Shown here: positions 34,281 to 43,585 of the stretch, piece by piece
How positions within the stretch are numbered: position 1 is the first letter of the stretch
Layout of the letters: the number at the start of each line of letters is the position of its first letter
Assembly: GCA_900316685.1 (NCBI GenBank)
Contig: ONDS01000001.1
Coordinates: 150,274-214,273, forward strand
Reading direction: 5' to 3'
Source of the DNA: an uncultured Prevotellaceae bacterium
GTDB lineage: Bacteria; Bacteroidota; Bacteroidia; Bacteroidales; Bacteroidaceae
Length of the DNA: 64,000 bases
Translations under genes and position numbers: made by a program
The notes under the pieces: generated by a model
Told to the model about the DNA's origin: nothing
What the model saw: the letters and a program-made list of their open reading frames with translations, nothing else
The model's database searches: none

Positions 34281-35594
34281 TTAGAAGGAATAGCTGAAGC
34301 CGATGGAGGCAAACTCCTTGAACTGCCAGTATCCGTGGTCGTCGTCGCGTATGGTGTTGTCGTCGAAACGTGGATAGAGGAAGATGTTCGTCGAAATGTA
34401 TTTGTTGAACTTGAAGGTGAAGGTGTTTTCCCACTCCATTTCCACACGCTTGTAGGTGGTATAGGTGTAGAAACGTGTCTGCCACTTGATATTGTCGGTG
34501 AAAGTCCATTCGAGTTCGGCGGTAATCTGCGAACCGATGTCATGCAGCGCATGCTTACCCTCGTCGAGACCGAAGATGGTGATCAGGGCCTCCCTGTCGA
34601 CATACTTGAAGTTATAGGCTATGGGAGCGAGATGGATATTGCCCTTGAGTTTCTTGTTGAAGGCCTCGACGGCGTAATCCATACCGAGCGAGATGTTGAG
34701 CTTGAAGGGCGAGAAGAAATCGGAATAGACCATGGCATCGTTGTTTTTATAGCCGCGGTAGAACTGTGTCTCGGCGATGAGCAATACCGTGTAGTACCAT
34801 TTTTTCGTGGCCTGCAGTCCGAACTTGCTGGACAGACGGAGCAGGTCTTCCGATGTCTTGAACGAGTGGAGCGAGTCGGCCTTGGAGGTAAGGAATCCCA
34901 ATTTCATCTCAAGTTTGTTGTCCCACTTCACTTTCTGCTTGTTGTTGTAGTTGGCCTCCATGGTAACCGACCCGAGCATGGCATAGTTGCTCTCGCCACC
35001 CTTGTACCAGTTGCTGGAAATATAGTTCTGCAACAGTTGGAGGTAATAATCGCCTTTGATGGTCCAGAACTTGGGCTTTTCCACCACCACGTCGACAGGT
35101 GCCGAATCGGGCAGCTGTGGGTCGTCGACCTTGAGGGTGAGTTCCACATCCTGGCGGATAGGCTCGTCAATTTGTTCCGCCACGGAACCCACCTGCGCCA
35201 GGTGCTGCTCGGAGTTCTGCACGAGGTCGGGGCGATTGAGGTATACCCTCATCAAGGCCTTGTCCACCTCGTCGGCTACGGGATCCTGTCCGCCATCACT
35301 CACCAACCGCAGTTGCTGTTGCGCTGGCGAGTGGTAGAAAGTGAGGGGCGCGAAGAGTCGGTACATCCTGCCATCGCTATTGGGAGCATATCCCGTTTGT
35401 TCGGCTATCTCCTCGTTTTGGCGTTGCGCCTCATCGAGTTTGGCCTTGTAATAAGCCAGCGAATCGGCATACTGTTGGATAAGCGCCGTTTGCGTCTGCT
35501 GCCGTGCGAAGCGCCGGAACCAGTGGCTCACCTGTGCGTCGACCTGCTGCCATGAGAAAAGGGCGACCATGCCCAAAAGTAAAAATTTTTTCAT
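34281..35594 (-). CDS. DUF3078 outer-membrane beta-barrel protein
   Basis: 437 residues with a signal peptide (MKKFLLLGMVALFSWQQVDA). An N-terminal polar region precedes a barrel of alternating strands (FWTIKGDYYLQLLQNYISSN, WYKGGESNYAMLGSVTMEAN, KVKWDNKLEMKLGFL), ending with SIGFSYSF; the C-terminal Phe is typical of Bacteroidetes barrels. Role unknown. A TATTTTTG box (minus, 35660-35667) lies upstream. Confidence 0.85.
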   Translation of the reverse strand: MKKFLLLGMVALFSWQQVDAQVSHWFRRFARQQTQTALIQQYADSLAYYKAKLDEAQRQNEEIAEQTGYAPNSDGRMYRLFAPLTFYHSPAQQQLRLVSDGGQDPVADEVDKALMRVYLNRPDLVQNSEQHLAQVGSVAEQIDEPIRQDVELTLKVDDPQLPDSAPVDVVVEKPKFWTIKGDYYLQLLQNYISSNWYKGGESNYAMLGSVTMEANYNNKQKVKWDNKLEMKLGFLTSKADSLHSFKTSEDLLRLSSKFGLQATKKWYYTVLLIAETQFYRGYKNNDAMVYSDFFSPFKLNISLGMDYAVEAFNKKLKGNIHLAPIAYNFKYVDREALITIFGLDEGKHALHDIGSQITAELEWTFTDNIKWQTRFYTYTTYKRVEMEWENTFTFKFNKYISTNIFLYPRFDDNTIRDDDHGYWQFKEFASIGFSYSF

Positions 35595-35912
35595 ATTTTT
35601 CGTTATTTAGGATTATTCTTAAGAGTGGAGGAGTGAAATAGTGAAGACGCTTGTCGGCACAAAAATACAATAAAAAAATGACAAAACGAGTGTTTTGCCA
35701 GATAAATATTGATTTTTGGGTGCTGAATGTTAAAAGTATCAGTTAAGATATCCGAAAGCTCCATTTGCCAGGAGTGAAGGAGTGGGGACACTTGAATGGT
35801 ACGGCAAGAGCATTTTATGCCAAGCCGAGGAAAGTTGAACCATGCTTTTTTCTCAAAAAAGACGAATTACTCCGTTTTGTAGAGAAAAAGAAGGTGAAAA
35901 TGAAGGATGGTT
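35595..35912. other. Gene-free divergent intergenic region
   Basis: AT-rich. It holds the -7 box of the DUF3078 gene and a CAAAAC/GTTTTG short palindrome (35682-35697). No gene is supported before the yidC promoter. Confidence 0.5.
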
Positions 35913-35943
35913 TTTGTCATTCCATAAAAAAGTTGTACTTTTG
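35913..35943 (+). promoter_or_regulatory. yidC promoter
   Basis: TTTG-N19-TACTTTTG, an exact consensus match, 47 bp before the start codon. Confidence 0.8.
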
Positions 35944-35990
35944 CACTTTAATAAGGAAAAATAATACAAAAGAAAAATCAACAACATCAA

Positions 35991-37886
35991 ATGGATAAGA
36001 ACACCGTCATAGGATTTGTCCTCATTGCCGCCGTGCTGATAGGTTTCAGCTGGTGGAACAAACCTTCGGAAGAACAAATCAAGGCCCAGCAGGAACAGCA
36101 GGCCAAGGTCAAGGCCGAACGCGAGCAGGCCCAGAAGAAAGAAGCCGCACAAAAACAACAACAGCAGCAACTGATGGATTCCATCCGTCAGGACAGCACC
36201 GCCCTCTTCCATCAGGCACTCAACGGCACGGCCCAGAACCTGACGCTGAAGAACGACAAGGTGGAACTGACGCTGAGCACGAAAGGCGGCGCCGTGACCA
36301 AGGCCGTCGTCAAGGGCTTCAAGGACCGCGAGGGCAAGCCCGATGTGACCCTCTTCGACGAGAAAGAGCAACGTCTGGCCTACCGCATGGATGGCAAGGT
36401 GACGAATATCAATACCGCCGACCTCTTCTTCACCCCCTCGGAGCAAAGCGACAGTACACTGACCCTCACCGCCATGGCCGGTCCCGGCCAGAAGCTGGAG
36501 ATGCGTTACCTGTTGGGTAAGGACTACCTGGTGCACTTCAGCCTGCGTGCCGTCGGAATGCAGGGTCTGTTCCCCACCAACACCACCAAGATGAACATCC
36601 TCTGGGAGGACCTATGCCGCCAGCAGGAGAAAGGTTTCTCTTTCGAAAACCGTTACGCCACGCTCACCTATAAGGAAAAAGACAGTGGCACCGACTACCT
36701 GAACGAGACTCAGGAGAAAATAGACGAGCAGATAGAGGAAACACTTGATTGGGTGGCCTTCAAGAACCAGTTCTTCAGTGCGATGATGATTGCCAAAGAC
36801 GACTTCACCAAGGCCTCGTTGACCAGCATTCCCCAACAAAAAGGCAGCGGCTACCTGAAACAGTATCGCGCGATGGTGGAAACCACCTTCGACCCGAGCG
36901 GCACCAATGCCACTGAGCTGGAATTCTACTACGGTCCCAACGACTTCCGCCTGTTGCAGGATGTGGAGAAGCAGAGCACCTTCGGCAAGGACCTGAAGAT
37001 GGAGCGGTTGGTTTACTTAGGCTGGCCCCTGTTCCGCATCATCAACCGTTGGTTCACCCTCTACGTGTTCGACTGGCTCACCGAACTGAAGATCAACATG
37101 GGTATCGTGTTGATAATCATCACCTTGTTGCTCAAGCTCATCACCTATCCCTTGGTGAAGAAGAGTTACATGAGCAGTGCCAAGATGCGCGTGCTCAAGC
37201 CCAAACTCGAGGAAGCCACCAAACAATATGATAAGCCCGAGGACCAGATGCAGAAGCAGCAAGCCATGATGCAGCTGTATAGCGAATACGGTGTCAGTCC
37301 GTTGAGCGGCTGTCTGCCCATGCTCATCCAGATGCCTATCTGGATTGCCATGTTCAACTTCGTGCCCAACGCCATACAGCTGCGCGGTGAGAGCTTCCTT
37401 TGGATTGACGACCTGTCGACCTACGACCCCATCATCGAATGGGGCCAGAACATCTGGCTCATCGGCGACCACCTGTCGCTCACCTGTATCCTGTTCTGCG
37501 TGTCGAACCTGCTGTATTCGTGGATGACCATGCGCCAACAACGCGACCAGATGGTGGGCAACCAAGCACAGCAGATGAAGATGATGCAATGGATGATGTT
37601 CCTCATGCCCGTGATGTTCTTCTTCATCTTCAACGACTACAGTTCCGGTCTGAACTTCTACTATTTCGTTTCACTGTTCTTCAGTGCCGCCATCATGTGG
37701 ACCCTGCGCAAGACGACCAACGACGCCAAGTTGCTGGCCATACTCGAGGCCAACTACAAGGAGCGCAAGAAGAATCCACAGAAGAAGATGGGAGGTTTGG
37801 CCGCCCGTCTGGAAGCCATGCAGAAGCAGCAGCAAGAAATGCAGCGCCGCCGCGAGGAGTTGGAACGGAGGAAGAAAGGGCTTTGA
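35991..37886 (+). CDS. yidC: Membrane protein insertase YidC
   Basis: 631 residues. N-terminal helix (VIGFVLIAAVLIGFSWW), Gln/Glu-rich linker, large periplasmic beta domain (TLSTKGGAVTKAVVKGF to QSTFGKDLKMERLVYLG), then the Oxa1-type core (INMGIVLIIITLLLKLITYP, KMRVLKPKLEEATKQY, GVSPLSGCLPMLIQMPIWIA) and a basic C-terminal tail. It inserts inner-membrane proteins alone or with SecYEG. Length fits Bacteroidetes YidC. Heptad repeat starts in its stop codon. Confidence 0.96.
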   Translation: MDKNTVIGFVLIAAVLIGFSWWNKPSEEQIKAQQEQQAKVKAEREQAQKKEAAQKQQQQQLMDSIRQDSTALFHQALNGTAQNLTLKNDKVELTLSTKGGAVTKAVVKGFKDREGKPDVTLFDEKEQRLAYRMDGKVTNINTADLFFTPSEQSDSTLTLTAMAGPGQKLEMRYLLGKDYLVHFSLRAVGMQGLFPTNTTKMNILWEDLCRQQEKGFSFENRYATLTYKEKDSGTDYLNETQEKIDEQIEETLDWVAFKNQFFSAMMIAKDDFTKASLTSIPQQKGSGYLKQYRAMVETTFDPSGTNATELEFYYGPNDFRLLQDVEKQSTFGKDLKMERLVYLGWPLFRIINRWFTLYVFDWLTELKINMGIVLIIITLLLKLITYPLVKKSYMSSAKMRVLKPKLEEATKQYDKPEDQMQKQQAMMQLYSEYGVSPLSGCLPMLIQMPIWIAMFNFVPNAIQLRGESFLWIDDLSTYDPIIEWGQNIWLIGDHLSLTCILFCVSNLLYSWMTMRQQRDQMVGNQAQQMKMMQWMMFLMPVMFFFIFNDYSSGLNFYYFVSLFFSAAIMWTLRKTTNDAKLLAILEANYKERKKNPQKKMGGLAARLEAMQKQQQEMQRRREELERRKKGL

Positions 37887-37989
37887 GTGTTGAGAGTTTA
37901 GTGTTTAGGGTTTAGGGTTGAGGGTTTAGTGTTGAGAGTTTAGTGTTTAGTGTTGAGAGTTGAGTGTTGAGTGTTGAGAGTTTAGTGTT
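37884..37989. repeat. Heptanucleotide repeat tract after yidC
   Basis: About fifteen units of GTGTTGA, GAGTTTA, GTGTTTA and GGGTTTA form. The first T-G-A is the yidC stop. Confidence 0.85.
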
Positions 37990-38017
37990 CCTTGGACTAT
38001 TCTCCCGCCCCATGCAC

Positions 38018-38086
38018 CTTGCTCCTTGCACCATACAAAACTTGCTCCTTGCACCATACAAAACTTGCTCCTTGCACCATACAAAA
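38018..38086. repeat. Three perfect 23-bp tandem repeats before the S9 peptidase gene
   Basis: The unit CTTGCTCCTTGCACCATACA plus AAA is repeated exactly three times, ending 15 bp before the start codon of the next gene. Confidence 0.85.
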
Positions 38087-38101
38087 ATAAATAACATTTC
38101 C

Positions 38102-40264
38102 ATGAAGAGAAGTATCATTATCGCCGCCGCCCTGCTGATGACGTGTGGCACAATAAAAGCACAAGACGTGAATATCGGACAACAAAACATCACGCTCAAC
38201 AGCGACCTGATGACCCCTGAGGCCCTTTGGGCGATGGGGCGCATCGGTGCCTACCAAGCCTCACCCGACGGCAAACAGGTGGTGTACAACGTGGCCTATT
38301 ACAGCGTGAAGGAAAACAAGAGCCATCACGTGTTGTACCTCATGGATGTGGCAAGCAAAAGCAGCCGCAAACTGACCACAAGCGCCAAGAACGAGACCGA
38401 CCCCTCATGGATAGAAGGCGGCAAACGCATAGCCTATCTCTTCGACGGTCAACTCTGGTCGATGAACGCTGATGGCAGCGACCGCAAGCAGTTGACACAT
38501 GATCCCGTAGACATCGAGGGATATAAATTCTCACCCGACGGCAAGAAAGTTATCCTGCTCAAGTCGATGGACTATCACGGCAGCATCGCCGCCAAGCCAA
38601 GCGACCTGCCCAAGGCCACCGGCCGTTTGGTGACCGACATGAATTATCGCCATTGGGACCATTATGTGGAGAGCATCACCCACCCCTTCGTGGCCGAGGT
38701 CAATGCCGAGGGTATCACCACAGGCAAGGACATTCTCGCGGGTGAACCCTACGAATGCCCGTTGGCTCCCTTCGGAGGCATCGAGCAATTAGACTGGAGC
38801 ACCGATTCGAAGCAGATAGCCTATACATGCCGGAAGAAAGAAGGCGTGGCCTATGCCATCTCCACCGACTCCGACATCTTCCTGTACGACATCGCCACGG
38901 GCAATACCACGAACCTGTGTAAACCCGCCGGTTACGTGGCTCCCGCTTTCGATGCCACCAAGACATTGAAAGACCAACCCGTGAACGCCCCCGACAACCT
39001 GAAGAACAACCCCGGCTACGACACCAACCCGCAGTTCTCGCCCGACGGCAAGTACATCGGTTGGCTGAGCATGGCCCGCGACGGTTATGAGAGCGACCGC
39101 AACCGCTTATGCATCTATGAGATAGCCACCGGCGAGAAGCGTTACATCACCGAGAGTTTCGACTCCAATGTGGACGAGTTCTGCTGGTCGGACAACAAAG
39201 ATGCCTTGGTGTATTTCATCGGCGTATGGCATGGCACAGAAAACATCTATTCAGTGAACTGGAAAGGCGAGGTGAAGCAGCTGCCCAACGAATGGGCCGA
39301 CTATGGTTCGCTGCAGATGCTCAACGACGGCAAGCGCATCCTGGCCGAACGCCATAGCTACAAGGCCAGTGCCGACCTATACCTCATCACACCCAACAAG
39401 AACCCCAAGAAGGTGACCATCGAGCAGTTGACCCAGGAGAACAAACATATCTTCGACCAACTGGCAGACATCAGCATCGACCAACGTTGGGTGAAGACCA
39501 CCGACGGCAAGGACATGCTCTATTGGATCATCCTTCCTCCACATTTCGATGCCACGAAGAAATACCCTACCCTCCTGTTCTGTGAAGGCGGACCGCAGAG
39601 TCCGGTAAGCCAGTTCTGGAGCTATCGCTGGAATTTCATGATCATGGCGTCGCACGGCTACGTGGTTATCGCCCCCAACCGCCACGGTCTGCCCGGATTT
39701 GGCAGTGAGTGGTGCGAGGAAATCAGCGGCGACTGGACCGGCCAGTGCATGAACGACTACCTGACCGCCATCGACGATGCCGCCGCCAACCTACCCTATG
39801 TCGACAAGGACAAGTTAGGAGCCGTGGGTGCTTCCTTCGGCGGTTTCTCCGTCTATTACCTGGCAGGTCACCACGACAAGCGTTTCAAGTGCTTCATCGC
39901 CCATGATGGAGCCTTCAACTTAGAGTCGATGTACACCGACACCGAAGAGGTGTGGTTCTCTAACTGGGAATACGACGACGCCTACTGGAACAAAGACCAG
40001 ACAGCCGCCGCGCGCAAGACCTACGACAATTCGCCCCACCGCTTCGTTGACAAGTGGGACACCCCCATTCTCTGCATCCATGGCGAGAAGGACTACCGTA
40101 TCAATGCCAACCAAGGAATGGGAGCCTTCAATGCCGCCCGCCTGCGTGGTATCGAGGCCCAGTTGCTTATCTTCCCCGATGAGAACCACTGGGTGTTGAA
40201 ACCCCAGAACGGCATACTCTGGCAGCGCACCTATTTCAACTGGCTGGACCGATGGTTGAAATGA
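38102..40264 (+). CDS. Secreted S9-family prolyl oligopeptidase / dipeptidyl peptidase
   Basis: 720 residues from the ATG at 38102 (MKRSIIIAAALLMTCGTIKA, signal peptide). An N-terminal beta-propeller (YQASPDGKQVVYNVAYYSVK, IAYLFDGQLWSMNADGSDR) precedes an alpha/beta-hydrolase domain: nucleophile VGASFGGFSVYY (Ser near 577), Asp near 663 in GEKDYRINANQ and His near 695 in DENHWVL. It is closest to DPP5-like enzymes that release dipeptides from oligopeptides in the periplasm. With the MFS and POT transporters nearby it suggests peptide utilisation. An upstream in-frame ATG (37964) lies in repeats and is rejected. Confidence 0.92.
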   Translation: MKRSIIIAAALLMTCGTIKAQDVNIGQQNITLNSDLMTPEALWAMGRIGAYQASPDGKQVVYNVAYYSVKENKSHHVLYLMDVASKSSRKLTTSAKNETDPSWIEGGKRIAYLFDGQLWSMNADGSDRKQLTHDPVDIEGYKFSPDGKKVILLKSMDYHGSIAAKPSDLPKATGRLVTDMNYRHWDHYVESITHPFVAEVNAEGITTGKDILAGEPYECPLAPFGGIEQLDWSTDSKQIAYTCRKKEGVAYAISTDSDIFLYDIATGNTTNLCKPAGYVAPAFDATKTLKDQPVNAPDNLKNNPGYDTNPQFSPDGKYIGWLSMARDGYESDRNRLCIYEIATGEKRYITESFDSNVDEFCWSDNKDALVYFIGVWHGTENIYSVNWKGEVKQLPNEWADYGSLQMLNDGKRILAERHSYKASADLYLITPNKNPKKVTIEQLTQENKHIFDQLADISIDQRWVKTTDGKDMLYWIILPPHFDATKKYPTLLFCEGGPQSPVSQFWSYRWNFMIMASHGYVVIAPNRHGLPGFGSEWCEEISGDWTGQCMNDYLTAIDDAAANLPYVDKDKLGAVGASFGGFSVYYLAGHHDKRFKCFIAHDGAFNLESMYTDTEEVWFSNWEYDDAYWNKDQTAAARKTYDNSPHRFVDKWDTPILCIHGEKDYRINANQGMGAFNAARLRGIEAQLLIFPDENHWVLKPQNGILWQRTYFNWLDRWLK

Positions 40265-40266
40265 AG

Positions 40267-40333
40267 GTTTAGTGTTGAGTGTTGAATGTTGAGTGTTTAG
40301 TGTTGAGTGTTTAGTGTTTAGTGTTGAGAGTTA
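40267..40333. repeat. Heptanucleotide repeat tract after the S9 peptidase gene
   Basis: About nine GTGTTGA or GTGTTTA units between the S9 stop and the MFS start. Confidence 0.85.
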
Positions 40334-40349
40334 AAAAATTTACAAAATA

Positions 40350-41972
40350 ATGACTGAAACAGTAAAGAAAACATTGAGAGATTCCGCTGCCATGCGATGG
40401 ACAGCGTTGCTGCTGTTGGCCTTGGCCATGTTCTGCAGTTACATCTTTATGGACATCCTCTCGCCCATCAAGGACTTGATGCTTGAGACCCGAGGCTGGG
40501 ATTCCACCGCCTTTGGTACGATGCAAGGCTCCGAGGTGTTCCTCAACGTGTTTGTGTTCTTCCTCATCTTCGCCGGTATCATCCTCGACAAGATGGGCGT
40601 TCGCTTCACCGCGGTGCTCTCCGGCGCCGTGATGTTGGTGGGAGCCATCATCAAATGGTATGCCGTGAGCGACAGCTTCACCGGCAGCGGTCTGGAGCAA
40701 TGGTTCACCGACAACCTGAACTACATCCCCTTGTTCGACGAGTTGGGTGTGAGTCCTTTCTATGAGGGCATGCCTGCCTCTGCCAAGTTCGCCGCCTGCG
40801 GCTTCATGATTTTCGGATGCGGCTGCGAGATGGCCGGCATCACCGTGAGCCGTGGTATCGTGAAATGGTTCAAGGGTCGCGAGATGGCGTTGGCCATGGG
40901 TTCGGAGATGGCGTTGGCCCGTCTGGGTGTGGCCACCTGCATGATTTTCTCGCCCTTCTTCGCCAAGTTGGGCGGCAGCGTCAGCGTGAGCCGTTCAGTG
41001 GCCTTCGGCGTGGTACTCATGTGCATCGCCCTTATCATGTTCGTCGTCTACTTCTTCATGGACAAGAAGCTCGACGCGCAGACCGGCGAGGCCGAGGAGA
41101 AAGACGACCCCTTCAAAATCAGCGACTTAGGCAAGATACTCACCTCAAGTGGTTTCTGGTTGGTGGCTCTGCTCTGCGTGCTCTATTATTCCGCCATCTT
41201 CCCCTTCCAGAAATACGCAGTGAACATGTTGCAGTGCAACCTCACACTGACTCCTCCCGCCGAGGGCTCGTTCTGGGCAAGCCAGTCGGTGACCATCGTG
41301 CAATACATCATCATGCTCGTAGTGGCCGCCACCGCCTTCGCCAGCAATTTCCAGAAGAAGAAAGGCTTGAAATATGGTCTGCTCTGTCTGTCCATCATCG
41401 CCTTGGTGGTGTATTGCTACATGGGCTACATGCGCCAGTCTGCAGAAGCCATCTTCGCCGTCTTCCCCTTGTTGGCTGTGGGCATCACGCCTATCCTGGG
41501 CAGTTATGTGGACCATAAGGGCAAGGCCGCCACGATGCTGGTGCTGGGCTCGTTGCTGCTCATCGCCTGCCATCTGACCTTCGCCTTCATCCTGCCCATG
41601 TTCAAAGGCAGCACAGTGGGAGGCATCGTCATCGCCTACCTCACCATCCTGGTGCTCGGCTCGTCGTTCTCGCTGGTTCCCGCCTCGTTGTGGCCCAGCG
41701 TTCCCAAGCTGGTCGACGCCAAGATTATCGGTAGTGCCTACGCCCTGATATTCTGGATTCAGAACATCGGTTTGTGGTTGTTCCCGCTGCTCATCGGCAA
41801 GGTGCTGGACAGCACGAACGAAGGTGTGACCGACCCGACGAAATACGACTACACCGCCCCCTTGGTGATGTTGGCCTGCTTAGGTGTCGCCGCCCTGCTT
41901 CTCGGTCTTGTGCTGAAAGTGGTGGACAAGAAGAAAGGCCTTGGTTTGGAAGAACCCAACATCAAGGATTAA
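40350..41972 (+). CDS. MFS transporter
   Basis: 540 residues with about twelve hydrophobic helices (WTALLLLALAMFCSYIFMD, FVFFLIFAGIILDKMGVRF with the loop-2/3 DKMGVR motif, ITVSRGIVKWFKGREMALA). The sequence style fits the MFSD1-like branch found in Bacteroidetes, for which peptide transport has been proposed; the substrate here is inferred from the S9 peptidase next door. A strong terminator follows. Confidence 0.85.
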   Translation: MTETVKKTLRDSAAMRWTALLLLALAMFCSYIFMDILSPIKDLMLETRGWDSTAFGTMQGSEVFLNVFVFFLIFAGIILDKMGVRFTAVLSGAVMLVGAIIKWYAVSDSFTGSGLEQWFTDNLNYIPLFDELGVSPFYEGMPASAKFAACGFMIFGCGCEMAGITVSRGIVKWFKGREMALAMGSEMALARLGVATCMIFSPFFAKLGGSVSVSRSVAFGVVLMCIALIMFVVYFFMDKKLDAQTGEAEEKDDPFKISDLGKILTSSGFWLVALLCVLYYSAIFPFQKYAVNMLQCNLTLTPPAEGSFWASQSVTIVQYIIMLVVAATAFASNFQKKKGLKYGLLCLSIIALVVYCYMGYMRQSAEAIFAVFPLLAVGITPILGSYVDHKGKAATMLVLGSLLLIACHLTFAFILPMFKGSTVGGIVIAYLTILVLGSSFSLVPASLWPSVPKLVDAKIIGSAYALIFWIQNIGLWLFPLLIGKVLDSTNEGVTDPTKYDYTAPLVMLACLGVAALLLGLVLKVVDKKKGLGLEEPNIKD

Positions 41973-41980
41973 GAATAAGT

Positions 41981-42031
41981 AGTTAGTCGCAGGACCGGGT
42001 GTTACTGTTTCTGCGACTAACTTTCTTTTTT
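41981..42031 (+). terminator. Rho-independent terminator after the MFS gene
   Basis: 12-bp arms (AGTTAGTCGCAG and CTGCGACTAACT) followed by TTCTTTTTT. Confidence 0.85.
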
Positions 42032-42120
42032 CCATGATTCCATACCATTCGAAAAACACAAGACAGCAATTGACCTAATATACCTAATAACATAATATCA
42101 ACCTTATTAAATTATTGCCT

Positions 42121-43566
42121 ATGACCTTCACAATGATCATCCAGTTACTGATTGTATTACTGGCTCTCTGGGTAGGTTCACGTTATGGCAGTCTGGCCTT
42201 GGGTGCCATCTCCGGCATCGGCCTGGCCATCCTGGTGTTCGGTTTCTGCATGAAACCGGGTTCACCACCCACCGACGTAATCTACATCATCATCGCCGCC
42301 GTGACCTGCGCCGGCATCCTGCAAGCCTCGGGCGGCATGGACTGGCTCATCCAGATTGCGGAGAAGTTGCTACGCAAGCATCCCGAGCGCATCACCTTCC
42401 TGGCTCCCCTGTGCACCTTTTTCCTGACTGTATTGGTGGGAACAGGCCATGTGGTGTATACCTTGATGCCCATCATCTGCGACATCTCCATCAAGAAAGG
42501 CATCCGTCCGGAACGTCCCTGTGGCGTGGCGTCGATTGCCTCGCAGGTAGGTATCACCTGTTCGCCGATAGCCGCCGCCGTGGTGGCTTTCGTATCCATC
42601 TCCAACGCTAACGGTTTCGAGGTGAGCATCCCCCAGGTGCTGATGGTGAGTTTCCCTGCCTGCATCTGCGGATTGATGGCCGCCGCCGCCCTCTCCTACC
42701 ACCGCGGTCTCGATTTGGACAAGGACCCCGAGTTCCAAGCCAAGTTGAAAGACCCCGTGCAGTATGAGTACATCTACGGCAACTCAGCCACCACGCTCGA
42801 CAAGGAGATTCCCCAGTCGGCCAAGAACGCGGTGTTCGTATTCCTCGGCGCCCTGGTTGTGATTGTGCTCTTCGCCATCTTCCAGGATATCCTTCCCCAC
42901 TATTCAACCATCAAGGCCGTGAAAGGCGCGCCCGACTTCACCTTTGCCGACGGCACGGTGGCCACCGCCGCCCAGATGGCTAAAGCCAAAGCCCTCATCC
43001 CCGGCATCACGGAGATGAGTACGGTACAGCTGAAAATGAACGTGGTGATTCAGATTGTGATGATCAGCGCCGCCGCCATCATGATATTGTTCTGCAAGGC
43101 CTCGCCCGTGAAAGCGGTGAAAGGAGCGGTATGGCAGTCGGGTATGGTGGCCGTGGTGGCCATCTTCGGTATCGCCTGGCTCGCCGACACCTATTTCTCC
43201 AACTACACCAATGAGATGCAAGCGATGCTGGGCGACATCGTGGCCAAGTACAACTGGTCGATAGCCATCGTCTTCTTCATCGTCTCGGTGCTGATCAATT
43301 CGCAAGGCGCGGTGGTGGTGTCGATGCTTCCCCTCGCCTATTCGCTCGGCATTCCCGGCCCGGTGCTTTTGGGAGTGCTGCCTTCTGTGTATGGTTACTT
43401 CTTCATCCCGAATTATCCCAGCGACATCGCCACGGTGAACTTCGACCGTTCCGGTACGACTAAGATCGGCAAATACCTATTGAACCACTCGTTCATGATG
43501 CCCGGTCTGGTTCACCTCGTTACGGCCACGCTCGTTGCCTACGGTCTTTCGATGCTCATTTTCTAA
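42121..43566 (+). CDS. dcuB: Anaerobic C4-dicarboxylate transporter, DcuB type (first copy)
   Basis: 481 residues from the ATG at 42121; an upstream TTG adds two residues only. DcuA/B family segments: GSRYGSLALGAISGIGLAIL, CAGILQASGGMDWLIQIAEK, LVGTGHVVYTLMPIICDISI, RPERPCGVASIASQVGITCS, INSQGAVVVSMLPLAYSLG. The family exchanges fumarate, aspartate or malate for succinate across the inner membrane in anaerobic fumarate respiration. It is followed after 19 bp by a paralogue, so the pair is an operon. Confidence 0.92.
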   Translation: MTFTMIIQLLIVLLALWVGSRYGSLALGAISGIGLAILVFGFCMKPGSPPTDVIYIIIAAVTCAGILQASGGMDWLIQIAEKLLRKHPERITFLAPLCTFFLTVLVGTGHVVYTLMPIICDISIKKGIRPERPCGVASIASQVGITCSPIAAAVVAFVSISNANGFEVSIPQVLMVSFPACICGLMAAAALSYHRGLDLDKDPEFQAKLKDPVQYEYIYGNSATTLDKEIPQSAKNAVFVFLGALVVIVLFAIFQDILPHYSTIKAVKGAPDFTFADGTVATAAQMAKAKALIPGITEMSTVQLKMNVVIQIVMISAAAIMILFCKASPVKAVKGAVWQSGMVAVVAIFGIAWLADTYFSNYTNEMQAMLGDIVAKYNWSIAIVFFIVSVLINSQGAVVVSMLPLAYSLGIPGPVLLGVLPSVYGYFFIPNYPSDIATVNFDRSGTTKIGKYLLNHSFMMPGLVHLVTATLVAYGLSMLIF

Positions 43567-43585
43567 CCCTTAAACACAGAAGATC

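Noticed and set aside
34026-35555. Long plus-strand open frame of 509 codons opposite the DUF3078 gene
   Set aside because: Its start lies in tandem repeats, it has no family features, and it is the complement of a clear beta-barrel gene with signal peptide.
37964-38101. Upstream start (46 extra residues) for the S9 peptidase
   Set aside because: The extension is encoded by heptad and 23-bp repeats; the internal ATG gives a proper signal peptide.
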